A stretch of 64,000 nt of DNA from Anisodus tanguticus (Eukaryota; Streptophyta; Magnoliopsida; Solanales; Solanaceae), in assembly GCA_034509755.1 (NCBI GenBank), contig CM067550.1, positions 19,151,001 to 19,215,000 on the forward strand. The letters run 5' to 3'. Positions 10,231 to 21,535 of this stretch are shown in pieces (position 1 is the first letter of the stretch; every line of letters begins with the position of its first letter). The position numbers and the translations under genes are program-made. Under the pieces are notes generated by a model. The model was not told the DNA's origin. It worked only from the letters and a program-made list of their open reading frames with translations, and ran no database searches.

Positions 10231-11986
10231 ATGAGATCCATAGAGGACAAAGGGTGCTTAAATTATGGACAAAAACAAGAGGTTGTAGGAGGAGGAGGCA
10301 GCAGTATGAATTTTGAGTTTCATAAAGGGACCGGAATGAATCGTGCATCGACTCACCCTAGAACAGCAGCCTCAGGTAAACCAACACCATCAAAATGGGA
10401 TGATGCACAAAAATGGTTAGTGAATCTTTCAAGAGGAGGGGGAGGAGAAAAACACCAAACTAAAAGTACCCCTCGAAACTCGAATGCTGATGACTTAAGG
10501 TTGATTGCACCAGTGCCAAAGAAAGAGGACTATTCGAGTGGCGATGAGGGAGATTCTAGTATGATTCAATTTGAAGTGGAAACAAAGAAAGTTGATTGTG
10601 ATGAATCAATATGGAGAATCAACAAGGCTTCTAATAACAACAACTCTGCATCAGTTGTTCGATCGATATGTGTTAGGGACATGGGAACAGAAATGACCCC
10701 AATTGCAAGTCAAGAACCATCAAGAACAGCCACACCAATTAGAGCCACAACTCCAGCAGCAAGAAGTCCAATATCTTCAGGATCTTCTACCCCTATTAGG
10801 AGCCAAAATGGGCTAGTCCATACTGTAGAAAATGGTCAAATTGTTGCTACCATTGGTGAGAAAAGGGGAAATGCACGAATCGTTCGCGATGTAGAGGAAA
10901 CTATTGACAATGAATTAGCAGCTAAGAAGGAAACAGACCATGTCAAAAAGCTTAATCCACTGGAGACTCGCGCAATGGCTTGGGATGAGGCTGAACGTGC
11001 TAAGTACATGGCAAGGTACTTACTCATTTTGCCTATTATCAGTTTCAACACTTATGTCAAAATACGTAAATGCTTATCTATAAAACTAGTTTCAACACTT
11101 AGAAGTGTTTTTCGACACTTAATGCTTATTATCAACTTTTTATCAGCTATCTACTCGGGACAGTTTGTGCCACTCTTTCTTAGCATTGATCATCTGAGTA
11201 ATAGCAAATATATTGGTTTATCTGCAGGTATAAGCGTGAAGAGGTTAAAATACAAGCTTGGGAAAATCATGAAAAGAGGAAAGCTGAAATGGAAATGAAA
11301 AGAATGGAGGTAATCAATCTTAATCCCTTCTGATATAGCACTTTCTTTCATTACATTCTGTACATCTTCTTGCTTGTGATGGTAAGTATATGAGTTATTG
11401 TAAGAGGCGGATTCAAGATTTTAAATTTATAGGTGCATATTATCACTGTCCTTTGTTACATCGAGTGCGAACTTATCAGCATACCTGTTGAAAAATAATT
11501 AACTGAACTTACCACTGTCCAATACTTGTATCCCAGAATTACTTTCACCTATGGTCGCTGAGCTCTAGCCACTATAACAATAAAGTTACAAAATGAATTT
11601 TTTTCATGTTGAAGTCACATTTATGGTTAAATTTTGTCGTCATAGTGGGTAAATTTGGTGATTTTATTGTTATAGTAGGTCGAGTTCAGTTACATTAATG
11701 TGACAAAAAATAGGTTCGTAACTTTACGACTGTAGCGAGTATAGACTTGTGATTGAAGTAGGTGGATTTGCAGGTGAAGGTAGAAAGAATAAAAGCAAGG
11801 GCACAAGAGAAGTACACAAACAAATTGGCAGCAGCAAGGAGAATAGCAGAAGAGAAAAGAGCCAATGCTGAAGCAAAGCTGAATGAAAAGGTTGTAAAGA
11901 CATCTGAAAAGGCAGATTACATAAGGAGGACTGGTCATCTTCCCTCCTCTTTCTCTTTTAAGTTACCTTCTTCTTTCTGCTGGTAG
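10231..11986 (+). CDS. Remorin family protein (long N-terminal type), 3 exons
   Basis: Exons are 10231-11015, 11228-11309 and 11774-11986. Introns begin GT and end AG, and the joined frame encodes 359 residues. The last ~110 residues (from TRAMAWDEAERAKYMA at about 246) form the conserved remorin C-terminal domain, a charged coiled coil (VKVERIKARAQEKYTNKLAA). It ends in a hydrophobic tail with a Cys (KLPSSFCW) that fits membrane anchoring or S-acylation. The N-terminal two thirds are Ser/Thr/Pro-rich and look disordered (MGTEMTPIASQEPSRTATPI), likely phosphorylation targets. Remorins are plant-specific scaffolds of plasma-membrane nanodomains and act in immunity, symbiosis and plasmodesmal control. 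The start is fixed by in-frame stops just upstream. The exact subgroup is not assigned. The exon 1 frame reads through into intron 1, so an unspliced transcript would encode a different tail. Confidence 0.95.
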
Positions 11987-12540
11987 CAGTAGCACCAAGA
12001 TATGCTCTCTTTTGTACCTATCACTACTATATCCTTATATTTACCAGTAGTAGTAGTAGTAGTAACTTTGTTCCTTTCATTTCTTGAGGGTTCTATCATG
12101 CGCTAATGTTGCAAATCTTTTGTGCTAACCTCTCTTGTTTGACCTATTTTGACTTGACACAAAATCTAACAAAGAAAATAATATTAAAACTTATAGTCTT
12201 AAATATGTCATAACCATTAGTGTAACGGTAGAACTTTTGAAACTTCTATCTTAAACACGTTATAACATTTGTGTGGTTATAAACACTTCTCATTAAGGAA
12301 ATATAAAGAAACGTGTCACTCTTTTTTCAAAATAAGGTTAATTGGAGACCCTAGTTAAATTAACGACATATTTGGATCAATTATTGAATGGTAAATACAT
12401 ATTTGAACCAACTATTGAATGGTAAAAACATTTGCGAGCTAAATTATTAATGAAGAACATATCTGTTAGCCCTTTTCCGTTTCAGGGGAAAAACAGTTTA
12501 CCCCTAAACAAATGTAAAAATCTATTTTCTCCTACCCCTG
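11987..12540. other. Remorin 3' flank
   Basis: This stretch presumably holds the remorin 3' untranslated region. It includes a short TAG repeat (about 12046-12062) and A+T-rich DNA. I see no other gene. Confidence 0.4.
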
Positions 12541-12665
12541 TGTGGGTAGCTCAATTGGTTTAGGCCGTTGGTCCTTCGTCATATGGTTGAAGGATTGGAT
12601 CCCATTCCCCTTCCTTTTACCCCCGTGGTGATAATGTAGTGAAGGATAGTCAATTGAACACCTTT
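12541..12665 (+). mobile_element. tRNA-derived SINE-like sequence
   Basis: TAGCTCAATTGG (about 12547-12558) fits the Pol III A box. The GGATTGGATCCC stretch about 35 bases further on resembles a B box. It does not fold into a clean tRNA, so it is more likely a decayed SINE head than a gene. No target duplication was found. Confidence 0.4.
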
Positions 12666-12742
12666 TATAAAAATATTAAGTATATATCGAATCATATTAT
12701 ATATATATGTCAAATTATCTTTTACATATATATATATATATA

Positions 12743-13629
12743 TGTTGGGATACAATTGTTGTAGGGAACGGGAAGTAAGTAACTATTACAATAATAGAAA
12801 GGATAAACTAACTATTACAATAAACTGGAAATCAAGAATTTAACCGATTGCTTGTGCGATTCGCTGAGTCGAGTGATGACACTCTTTCTTTAAGACAAGA
12901 TTGCCCCGTATATCTCCTTTTACGGTATTAAGCAAGTCTCCCAAGATACAACAACAACTTTAACAAGTGAGCAAAGGAAACTCTCAAGTGTTACTCTTGA
13001 AGAACTTTGAGTATAATGACTTTATTAGAGAGGATGATTCAGAAAATTTGGAGTATTTTTCTAAGTGTTGAGTGTAGTGTTTCAATTGAGCCATAGGCCT
13101 CAATTTATAGTGTAAGTAGAAGACCCCTCAACTAGCCAACTAATGGCCTTCAATAGCCATGTAATTGCACTTGATTGAGGGGTTACATTCAGCCAAATAA
13201 TGGTTGAATTCATGTGGCAAGTAATGGAGAATCAATGCTCCAAAACCAGCCCAAACGTAAGATTTTTCCAACTTCCCGTCGCAGCATTCTGCCTCCGAAG
13301 CGCCGCAGCTCCAGTAGCTGACCAGCCATTTTGCACCGCGACCCTTCACGGCTCCGCGGCAATTTCTGACTCGTTTCGTTTTACACTTTGTACACTTCTT
13401 CCTTCATTTACCAACGTGGAATACATTGTCATTTGGCCAATAACCGTTCATAATTCTATGTCTCAAACGTATTACATACGTACCAATATCTCTTTCACTA
13501 ATGAAATTTGCGATACTTGGTATTACGTGTGCACGTGTGTGAAAACGACATTTCCGATGTGTGGGCCCAATAGTTCGAGTCATAAATTAATGGGATATAC
13601 TTATTTCCACATTTAGTAAATTTCCAACA
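12743..13629 (-). repeat. 3' LTR of copia element 2
   Basis: This LTR is 887 bp with TG...CA ends. It contains GC-rich GCGCCGCGGCTCC-type segments that also occur in the other LTR. The conserved block from about 13345 to 13629 is nearly identical to 17475-17720 apart from small gaps. Confidence 0.88.
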
Positions 13630-14257
13630 ATCCCCTCTTGAAAGAGATTTTGGCACACACACGTGGTGCCTTTTCTAGCAATCTTTCAACGGACCGATGT
13701 TGCATTTGGATAGGTAGCATACACTTTGAACCTTCCATAGTTGAATACCATCGGACTTACTTACTGCGCGATGAACGTGATGTCTTGAACCGTAAGTGTT
13801 TAGTGTAAGACAAGTCAACGGTACCAACACAACAACTTCCTCTACTCAGTTCTTCGTAATGTTTTGTCCGTTGTGGCCGTGGACACTTCTTGGATTCTTA
13901 AGTGCATTCATTTGAGGAGGCCTGTCCTCGCACTTAAATAGGTGGTCTCCTACAAGGTATCCTGCTATACCACACTTTACAAGTGTTAGGAACCATTAAA
14001 AATTTCCCCAAACCTAACCTCAACTGGTGAGGATCATTAAAGGTTTTGGAAACTTAACCTTCACCCATACTGCAGATAGCACTTATAGTCTATCGCGGGA
14101 ACGACTTTGGATTTGGTTTTTCTCTACAGAAATCACTATCCGAAGTGCTCATGCTTCCACTAAAGCGATCAACTGAACCTTTACAGCTTAGTTTTCCCAT
14201 TGAACCTAATTCCTGGGATCTCCGGTCAGTAAGGTTGGGTTACCACCGTATTGGTCC

Positions 14258-15466
14258 TTATACTTTAGGTTTTAAGCCCATTCCCCTAGACAGGCAGAAT
14301 ATTTGATCTTTGGGTAAGTCCTTTGTCAGCGGGTCTGCTATGTTTTCCTTTGACTTTATGTAATCAATGGATATTATACCCGTGGTGATCAGCTGCCTAA
14401 CGATCTTATGTCTCCGTCGAATATGACGAGACTTACCGTTGCACATAGTATTACGTGCCCTTCCTAGAGCCGACTGGCTGTCGCAGTGGATCATTACAGA
14501 AGGTACAGGTTTGTTCCAGCAAGGAACATCCTCTAAGAAGTCGTGAAGCCACTCTGCTTCTTCTCCTACTTTGTCTAAAACGATAAACTCTGATTCCATC
14601 GTGGATCGGGCGATGCAAGTTTGCTTAGAGGATTTCCAAGACACAACCCAACCACTAATTGTAAATACATACCCACTGGTGGACTTGGTGTTCTCTATAT
14701 CAAATATCCAGTTTGCATCAATGTACCCCTCTAGTACAGCTGGATATCTCAAATAATGCAACCCGTAAGTTAGCGTGTATTTCAGGTATTGAAGTGCCCG
14801 ATTCAACGCCGTCTAGTGATCATCACTCGGATTACGGGTAAACCTAGCCAATTTGTTGACTGCATAAGTAATATCAGGTCGGGTGCAATTTGTTATGTAG
14901 ATCAAACTACCGATCACCTGTGCATATCGCTCCTGGCATATGGGTGCACCACAATTTTTATCAAGTTTTTGATTTCTATCCATTGGTGACTTTATAGGCG
15001 AACTGTCTAACATCTCGAACTTTCTCAAAACATCCCCGATGTAGTGAGACAGAGATAAGACCAGTCCGTCAGATGTCTTAGAGATTTTTTTCCCTAAGAT
15101 GACATCTGCGATACCCAAATCCTTCATGTCGAAGCATTGTTTCAATATGTTCTTAGTCTCTAGAATTATGCTAGGACTGCTCCCTATGATCAACATGTTG
15201 TCTACATACATGTATATCATAACAAACGAGTCAGAGTTACCTTTCATGTAGACACATTTGTCACACTCATTAATGGTGAAACCCTTCGATAGTAGAGTAC
15301 TATCAAATTTTTCGTGCCATTGTTTCGGGGCTTGTTTCAGCCCGTACAGAGATTTGACAAACCGATAGACTTTCTTCTCTTGCCCTTGAACCACATACCC
15401 CTCGGGTTGGTCCATATAAATTTCTTCTTCCAAATCACCATTTAAAAAGACTGTCTTTACATCCAT
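14258..15466 (-). pseudogene. copia element 2 reverse transcriptase and RNase H
   Basis: The frame 14813-15466 has the reverse transcriptase motifs MDVKTVFLNGDLEEEIYMDQ and SLYGLKQAPKQWHEKF. The catalytic box reads YMYVDNMLIIG, so the second Asp of the YVDD motif is Asn. The RNase H part (14258-14806, YIDANWIFDIENTKSTSGY, ending SKENIADPLTKDLPKDQ) follows after a stop. The substitution and stops make this copy inactive. Confidence 0.88.
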
Positions 15467-15696
15467 TTGATGTATCTCAAGTCATGCAACGCTGCGATCG
15501 CAATGAATACCCGTATGGATGTCATCCGAGATACCGGGGAGTACGTGTCAAAGTAGTCAAGACCTTCTTTCTGCCGATAGCCCTTGACTACCAACCTGGC
15601 CTTGTACTTATCTATAGACCCATATGCATTATACTTTCATTTGAGTATCCATTTACAACCCAACAGTTTATTTCCTGGAGGAAGATCAACCAACTC

Positions 15697-15945
15697 TCAA
15701 GTATGGTTATGCAGAATGGAGTCTATTTCACTCTCAATAGCTTCTTTCCAGAGCGGTGCCTCTGGAGTTGACAATGCTTCAGCAATTGTCCTTGGTTCAT
15801 CATCAACCATATAAGCTACAAAGTCAAGACCGAAGGATTTATCCTTCCTGGCCCTTTTACTTCGTTGTAGTTCCATCTCTGGAGTCTCCAAGTTCTGAAA
15901 ATCTGGAACACTAGATTCCGGATATTCAACCTCCTCGAGATCCAC
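15697..15945 (-). pseudogene. copia element 2 linker before reverse transcriptase
   Basis: This short frame contains QRSKRARKDKSFGLDFVAYM and PEAPLWKEAIESEIDSIL, the usual stretch between integrase and reverse transcriptase in copia polyproteins. It is separated from the neighbouring frames by stops and shifts. Confidence 0.75.
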
Positions 15946-16252
15946 TAGATCTGAACCATCTAGATCCGGGCCGTCAACGACTCCCGGTTCCTGAGAGCTT
16001 TGTTCATAACTTCATTTGCGAGAGAGGTTATGTCTTTTTCCTTTCTAGGAAAGGTACCTTCAAAGAATTGAGCATTCCTTGATTCCATGATTGTACCCCC
16101 GTGGATATCTGGAATATCTGACTTATGCACTAAGAAGCGATAAACACTACTGTTATTTGCATATCCGATGAATATGCTTTCAACAGTCTTAGGCTCAATC
16201 TTGACATGCTTTGGCTTAGGTACTTCAACCTTTGCCAGACAACCCCATACCT

Positions 16253-17274
16253 TTAAATATTTATAGGTGGGTTTCTTTCCTTTCCATGATTCATATGGAA
16301 TTTTGTCCTTACCTTTATGTGGGACTCTGTTAAGAATCGTATTAGCGGTAAGGACAGCTTATCCCCACATGTTTTGGGGAGACTGAAATTGATGAGGAAG
16401 ACATTCATCATTTCTTTCAATGTGCGGTTCTTACGTTCCACCACACCGTTCGATTGAGGTGAGTATGGAGCCGTCGTTTGATGAACAATGCCTTCTTGGG
16501 CACAATATTCCTCAAATGGCGCTACATATTCTCCTCCTCCATCGTTACGAATGGATTTAATTCGCATGCTTAGTTGGTTCTCAACTTCTGCTTTGTAACG
16601 TCGGAACGCTTCAAAGGCATCATCCTTACTTTTCAACAAGTAAAGGTAACAATACTTGTGCTATCATCAATGAATGTCACAAAGTACTTGTTTCCCCCTC
16701 TAGTTTGTGCAAACTTCAAATCACATATATCTGTGTGAATAAGTTCTAGAGGAGCGGTATTCCTTTCGACGGATCAAAAAGGAAGCTTTGTGAGTTTTGC
16801 CTCTACGCACACCTCACACTTATGTTGAGGGTTTACGTCGATAGACGGTAACAACTCCAACTTGACCAAACTTTGGATGGACTTGTAGTTGATATGTCCT
16901 AATCTATGATGCCATAAATTAGATGACTCAAGCAAGTAAGATGAAAAGACTTCAATATTATTACTTTTACGTAATACACACATGGTGTTCACTTTGAAGA
17001 GGCCTTCACAGACGAATTCTCTTCCAACAAACGTTTCATTCTTAGTGACTACAAATTTATTGGACTCAAACACTAGCCTAAAACCAGCATTAACCAATAA
17101 AAGACCTGAAATTAAATTTCTTCTAATATCTGGAACATGCATCACTTCCTTCAGAGTGAGCTCCTTTCCGGAAGTCATCTTCAGGACTACCTTTCCTACC
17201 CCCAGCACGTCAGAGGAAGCGTTGTTGCCCATGAACAACTTCTTGTTTGTAACTGGTGTATAAGTAGAAGACAC
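16253..17274 (-). pseudogene. copia element 2 integrase region
   Basis: The frame 16774-17274 contains the protease/integrase junction (LFMGNNASSDVLGVGKVVLK) and the zinc-binding GAG-pre-integrase (LWHHRLGHINYKS, then CEVC). The frame 16253-16639 holds the second half of the integrase core (IRNDGGGEYV, and Glu in NGVVERKNRTLKEM). A central part of the core lies between them in broken frames. The first codons of the 17274 frame (MSSTYT) lie at or inside the truncated LTR, which shows where the deletion joined LTR to pol. Confidence 0.82.
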
Positions 17275-17715
17275 ATCAACTAGCCATCAATGCTCCAAAA
17301 CTAGCCCAAACATCAGATTTTTCCAACTTCCCGTCGCAACATTCTGCCTCCGAAGCGCCGCGGCTCCAGTAGTTGACCAGCCATTTTACGTCGCGGCGTA
17401 GCCTGGGAGGCGCCGCGGCTCCGACGGTGTGGCGTCGCGGCCCTTCACGGCTCCGCGGCGATTTTTGACTCATTTCGTTTTACACTTTGTACACTTCTTC
17501 CTTCATTTACCAACGTGGAATACATTGTCATTTGGCCAATAACGGTCCATAATTTTATGTCTCAAACGTATTACATACGTACCAATATCTCTTTCACTAA
17601 TGAAATTTGCGATACTTGGCACTACGTGTGTGGAAACGACGTTTCCGACGTGCGGGCCCAATAGTTCGAGTCATAAATTAATGTGATATACTTATTTTCA
17701 CATTTAGTAAATTTC

Positions 17716-17720
<5 letters not shown>
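17259..17720 (-). repeat. 5' LTR of copia element 2, truncated
   Basis: Homology to the 3' LTR starts at about 17259 (GTATAAGTAGAAGAC against GTGTAAGTAGAAGAC near 13108). About 365 bp of the LTR that should lie next to the primer site are gone, and about 100 bp are missing internally. It also carries extra GC-rich sequence (about 17375-17450) that the other LTR lacks. Confidence 0.85.

Positions 17721-17758
<38 letters not shown>
17721..17758. repeat. (AT)n microsatellite
   Basis: About 19 AT units directly follow copia element 2. A TA-rich stretch also precedes the element (about 12728-12742), so the retrotransposon landed in a pre-existing microsatellite or the repeat expanded at its edge. 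Confidence 0.9.
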
Positions 17759-17762
<4 letters not shown>

Positions 17763-17875
17763 TTTTGAATTTTTCGTGGCGAAATTTCTAGCTTCACTAC
17801 TACTTAACCCTCCTTTCATAAGAAAAAAAAAGAAGAAAATCTTAGTTGTTCAGCTAGTTGGCTAAAGAACTTTTA

Positions 17876-18025
17876 GCTCATTGGTGAAGATTTGATTCTT
17901 TACCTTATAATCCCCTCCTCATTTCTCTTTTCCGTTCTCCTCTTTCTTGTGCTCATTGGTGACGATTTGATTCTCTACCTTATAATCCCCTTTTCATTTC
18001 CCTTTCCCCTTTTCCTCTCCCTTGT
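17876..18025. repeat. 75-bp tandem duplication
   Basis: GCTCATTGGTGAAGATTTGA at 17876 recurs at 17951 (GCTCATTGGTGACGATTTGA), giving two diverged copies with a period of 75 bp. No gene lies in it. Confidence 0.75.
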
Positions 18026-18628
18026 ACTCTCTTCGTTTCATATTATTTATCGTGTTTCTCTTTTACACGCTCAATAAGAAAATATGAGTTAAACGTTTTT
18101 GATTGTTTTATCTTTATTTATGTTTTTAAATATAATTTCTCTTCATTGAATATTTTACTCTATTTATATATTATCTCTCCATAATTGAGGAGTTTGTAGT
18201 CTTCAAGAACAATTACTACTAAAGGTAAGATGATTGAAAATAATTAATTTTATCTTGAAGTTCTATTTTTAAAAATCTCGACAAAAAAATTTGACATAGG
18301 AATATTATATAATTTAAAAAGAAATTAAAAAAGAGAGAAGACGTATTTGCACGTGCCCGCTCGAGACAGAAAGGTATAACTGCCCACCAATGCTCCTAAC
18401 AATGAATGTATATGTATTTCTTTAAAAAGTAAGGGCTCATTTGGTAGGATGCATTAGAGAGAATAATGCACGCATTAGTTTTTTGTATTATTAATATCTC
18501 GTTTGATATTTTTTTCAACCTATATATAACTAATATCATATTTGGTATTGTCATATGTATAATTAATATATAGCAAATCATGATATTAACAATGCAATGA
18601 TTTTTAATCATGCATAAATATAAGCCCC

Positions 18629-18755
18629 ATGGAAGATCTCGTAGCTCAGTTGGTTAGAGCACCCGTTTAGTAAGCGGGAGGTCTTGAGTTCGACTCTCAA
18701 CGAGAGCATTAATTATCTGTTTCCCCATGTTATGGGAGTTCACTGGGGATGTTGC
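18629..18755 (+). mobile_element. 127-bp tRNA-bearing insertion with 18-bp target duplication
   Basis: TGCATAAATATAAGCCCC occurs exactly at 18611-18628 and again at 18756-18773. The DNA between them contains a complete tRNA-Thr and about 47 bp of 3' flank with a small hairpin (CCCAT GTT ATGGG). An exact 18-bp duplication is typical of LINE-type target-primed insertion, as used by SINEs. There is no poly(A) tail. The insert ends GATGTTGC. Confidence 0.8.
18635..18708 (+). tRNA. tRNA-Thr (anticodon AGU)
   Basis: The 74-nt sequence folds as a full cloverleaf: acceptor GATCTCG with CGAGAGC (one A-G mismatch at the second pair), D stem GCTC/GAGC, anticodon stem CCCGT/GCGGG with loop TTAGTAA, and T stem TTGAG/CTCAA with loop TTCGACT. 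Positions 34-36 are AGT, which reads ACU (Thr) codons. The A box TAGCTCAGTTGG and B box GAGTTCGACTC are intact. No run of four or more T follows closely; the nearest is about 85 bp downstream. Activity is therefore uncertain. Confidence 0.85.
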
Positions 18756-19814
18756 TGCATAAATATAAGCCCCTGAAATCCCTTGCTCTTTGTATTTTTT
18801 GATATGGAGCTTCTCGTTGTTGTGTTAAGTATTTATTACTTCTATATATAGTTATATAAGGCCAATAAAACTGGCCCAGGAAACGAAATGAATAGTCAAT
18901 GCATTCGATGCACTGCATTTTAAATAGAATTTTTTTGAAGCTATTAGTTTACATCTATCTCATAATGAATGGACAGTGCTGTACTATAACGCATGCCAAC
19001 TAAACGTGAATTTCTTTCTTCCGTTTCTACAATGTTTCAGACTAGCTAAAAGACCAAGAATATCTAAATTCATTAGTGTAAACAAAAAACCAAATTAGAA
19101 ATTGAAATTCTCTTTGATGGTTTCACAAGAAATTGAATTGAACAACAATTAATTAATTAACAATCGATAACTCACATAATTGGAATAGCATTTCCTATAT
19201 ATAACGTTGTAACTTGTATGTGTTAAAACACAATTATTAATGCTATATGTTAAGATTCTGGTTTGAAGGATATTTTTGTATACAACCAATTTTTTTAAAA
19301 AAATTATGCAATGCATGTTATTTTTAATACGCTAAATCAAACAGTGAATAAAAAATAATCTCAACATAACAAATACATCCTATTCAACATTATCCATATA
19401 CACCCTACCAAACGATACCTAACAAGTAGAAAAGAAAAAGGAGCGAAAACCAAACTCTTATTCAGTTTTGCTAGTAAGAATTGCAACCTAAATATTTCTC
19501 AAACAATTCAATATTTCTAGGAAGTGGAAAAGGCAATTCACAAAATTCAAACAAATATTAGTGGACCGAAGGAAAATACAAGGTTACGAGGGTATTTAAA
19601 ACTTTATAAAGGATCGTTTTAGTAAATCTCAATGGAAGCTATACATGTCCGTCAGGCTACTTGCTACAACTAGAACTGGTAATATTATTCCATGAGTTCT
19701 CTCAATGTCAAAGGTTTATATATATAAACTAGGAGGTCCTGAGATCAGGCACCATTCCTCGAGGCCAAGTTTTGAACAACTATTTTACCCTTTAGACTTC
19801 ATTTAATTCCTACG

Positions 19815-20247
19815 GGTCATTCGCACAAATGCTCCTATTTTGGGGTGGTCTTTAATTTTTTTCCCCTTCAAATTTGTGTTGGCATAATTTCCAACACTCT
19901 ACATAATATGAAAAAAGACAATTTCAAATTTTGTCAGCATAATTAACGTTTAACTTCAACATATGTATCATAACATCCACATAAACTATACCGAATAAGG
20001 CATAATTTTCAACACTCAACATAATCTAAAAAATTACTATAAAATTATGCCACATAACTTTATTCCTACATAATTTATGCCGGGCGAGGCAAAATTTTAG
20101 TTTTTGAAGAGAAATATTATAGAGACCATGCTTTGCGAAATAGACCTGAATATTTTCATAAAATAAACAGTAGGAGCAAAAATTAAAGATCACGGATATG
20201 AAGGGAAAAAATTAAAGACCAGTGCGTTTGAAGGTCAATCCGCACAA
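19815..20247. repeat. Inverted-repeat element, class unassigned
   Basis: GGTCTTTAATTTTTTTCCCC with the following TTCA (from 19847) is matched in reverse complement at 20191-20220. Outside it, the similar words GGTCATTCGCACAAA (about 19816) and GGTCAATCCGCACAAA (about 20233) are in direct orientation and may be a diverged target duplication or flank repeat. There is no gene inside. Confidence 0.5.
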
Positions 20248-20713
20248 AAAAAAAAATGAATTCCCACAAGGATTGCAATATAGTAATTGAGCATTTTAAA
20301 TCATGCAAAAAAAAATACAAAATAGTAATGTGGCTGGTTGTTCGCACTACATGTGAAAGATGCATATTCTAGCAAATATATTCTGTAGTTACTAGCACAA
20401 TAGAAACCTGACATCAGGTACACTTTACATTGCTCTTCAGTAAATTGTTGTTGTCATTAAATTACTAAAGGTTGATCTTAGTAATATAAACGGAAGAAAA
20501 GGGGAAAAACCGATAACAAGTCAAATTACACCCCTACAGGCAACCTAATAAAAAACTACTGAACAAAGTAAAGGAATATCCCAAGACTGCTTATATACAA
20601 TGACCAAGCACACACATAATGGTACCATGAAATAATAAAAAGAATCCACTTCTGGGAGTTAAGAGTGGCCCATTCACAGAAAACACCTTTAATGCAAGGG
20701 AATTCGAAATGCA
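20248..20713. other. Region 3' of TOP3A
   Basis: I see no coding feature. The part next to 20714 should contain the TOP3A 3' untranslated region. No canonical AATAAA was found on the minus strand close to the stop codon. Confidence 0.4.
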
Positions 20714-21535
20714 TCAACCACGACGTGGGCAAACGTTAGCAAAATGACCTGGATCACCGCAGATGAAACATCTGCCAGATATTGGTTCACCGGTTGCCGA
20801 CACAAATGACACACTACTGGGATGCGCACCACCCCGGCCCCGGCCCCAGCCACCTCTTCCGCTGCTAGTAGATGCAGAAGTATTTGCACGCTCTGCTCTT
20901 GCTCCATTGAGGTTATCTTCCCATCTGCAATAGAGGCAAAAAAAGTGTATCAACTAACAAACTACTTTAACTTTATCAAGAACTGAGTAGTATAGATAGA
21001 TCTGAGCAATTATAACGAAGTTTTAATGTCAGCAACTTAATCTTTTTGTCCTCTTGAACGGTAATTACCTCCAATACAAAAATGAGTTTCTAGCAGTATA
21101 ATGATGTGATTTTTATTTGCAAATGAGCGTCAGCTATTAAAGTGAGATAGCCTGACAGGTTTTTACAGATTGACCGAACAAAATATATATGATATTCTCA
21201 ACTATGACAGGCCTAAAGCAGCTCTTTCGTGAAGAACTATAATTAGCTCTCAGGGTTTACCTAGTTGCATCATTATAGGTCATGGATCAAATTATAATCA
21301 AGACTTGGAGAGAAGAGGACAACAAGATGGAAAAGATTAACATATAGTAATAAGTTTGCAGGTGGAAACTATGTCCAAATATAAAGATTCATGTTGAAAT
21401 TTAGTTTTCCCTACACAAAAAAGTTGCACTCCTGTGATTGACATGAAAAGAACTTTCTTCCCCTGTTGTTGGCAGTATTGGCAGTGCGCAACATGCAAGG
21501 CGCTCCACATGAATTACAAGGCATTGAAGGTTCTC
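20714..21535 (-). CDS. TOP3A: TOP3A exons 22-23: GRF finger and last zinc knuckle
   Basis: Exon 21535-21415 encodes a GRF-type finger (CNSCGAPC, NRGRKFFSC, ECNFFVWED at the junction). Exon 20924-20714 adds an RG-rich stretch (SGRGGWGRGRGG) and the CCHC knuckle CFICGDPGHFANVC, then ends PRRG-stop. Such C-terminal fingers are typical of plant TOP3A and help bind DNA intermediates. The intron between them is 490 bp. Confidence 0.94.

Larger units (their letters stand above)
12743..17720 (-). mobile_element. Ty1/copia retrotransposon 2, 5' region deleted
   Basis: On the plus strand the left LTR runs TGTTGGGATACAATTG...AATTTCCAACA (12743-13629). The right LTR ends with the same AATTTCCAACA at 17720. 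The flanks are ATATA on both sides (12738-12742 and 17721-17725), but both lie in TA microsatellite DNA, so this duplication is weak evidence on its own. A polypurine tract (AAGAGGGGAT on the minus strand) abuts the left LTR. The right, 5' LTR is truncated, and gag, the primer site and most of the protease are missing. Integrase, reverse transcriptase and RNase H pieces remain on the minus strand with many lesions. Confidence 0.9.
18433..19419. mobile_element. PIF/Harbinger-like MITE (TAA target)
   Basis: The left end is GGGCTCATTTGGTAGGATG. The right end on the opposite strand is GGTATCGTTTGGTAGGGTG, with 15 of 19 positions matching. TAA lies on both outer sides (18430-18432 and 19420-19422), as for PIF/Harbinger elements. 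It has no transposase gene. A 127-bp tRNA-bearing insertion sits inside it (18629-18755). Confidence 0.75.

Noticed and set aside
17622..17865. A frame with a YIYIYIYI run that could be read as a membrane segment.
   Set aside because: It is a translation of the AT microsatellite.
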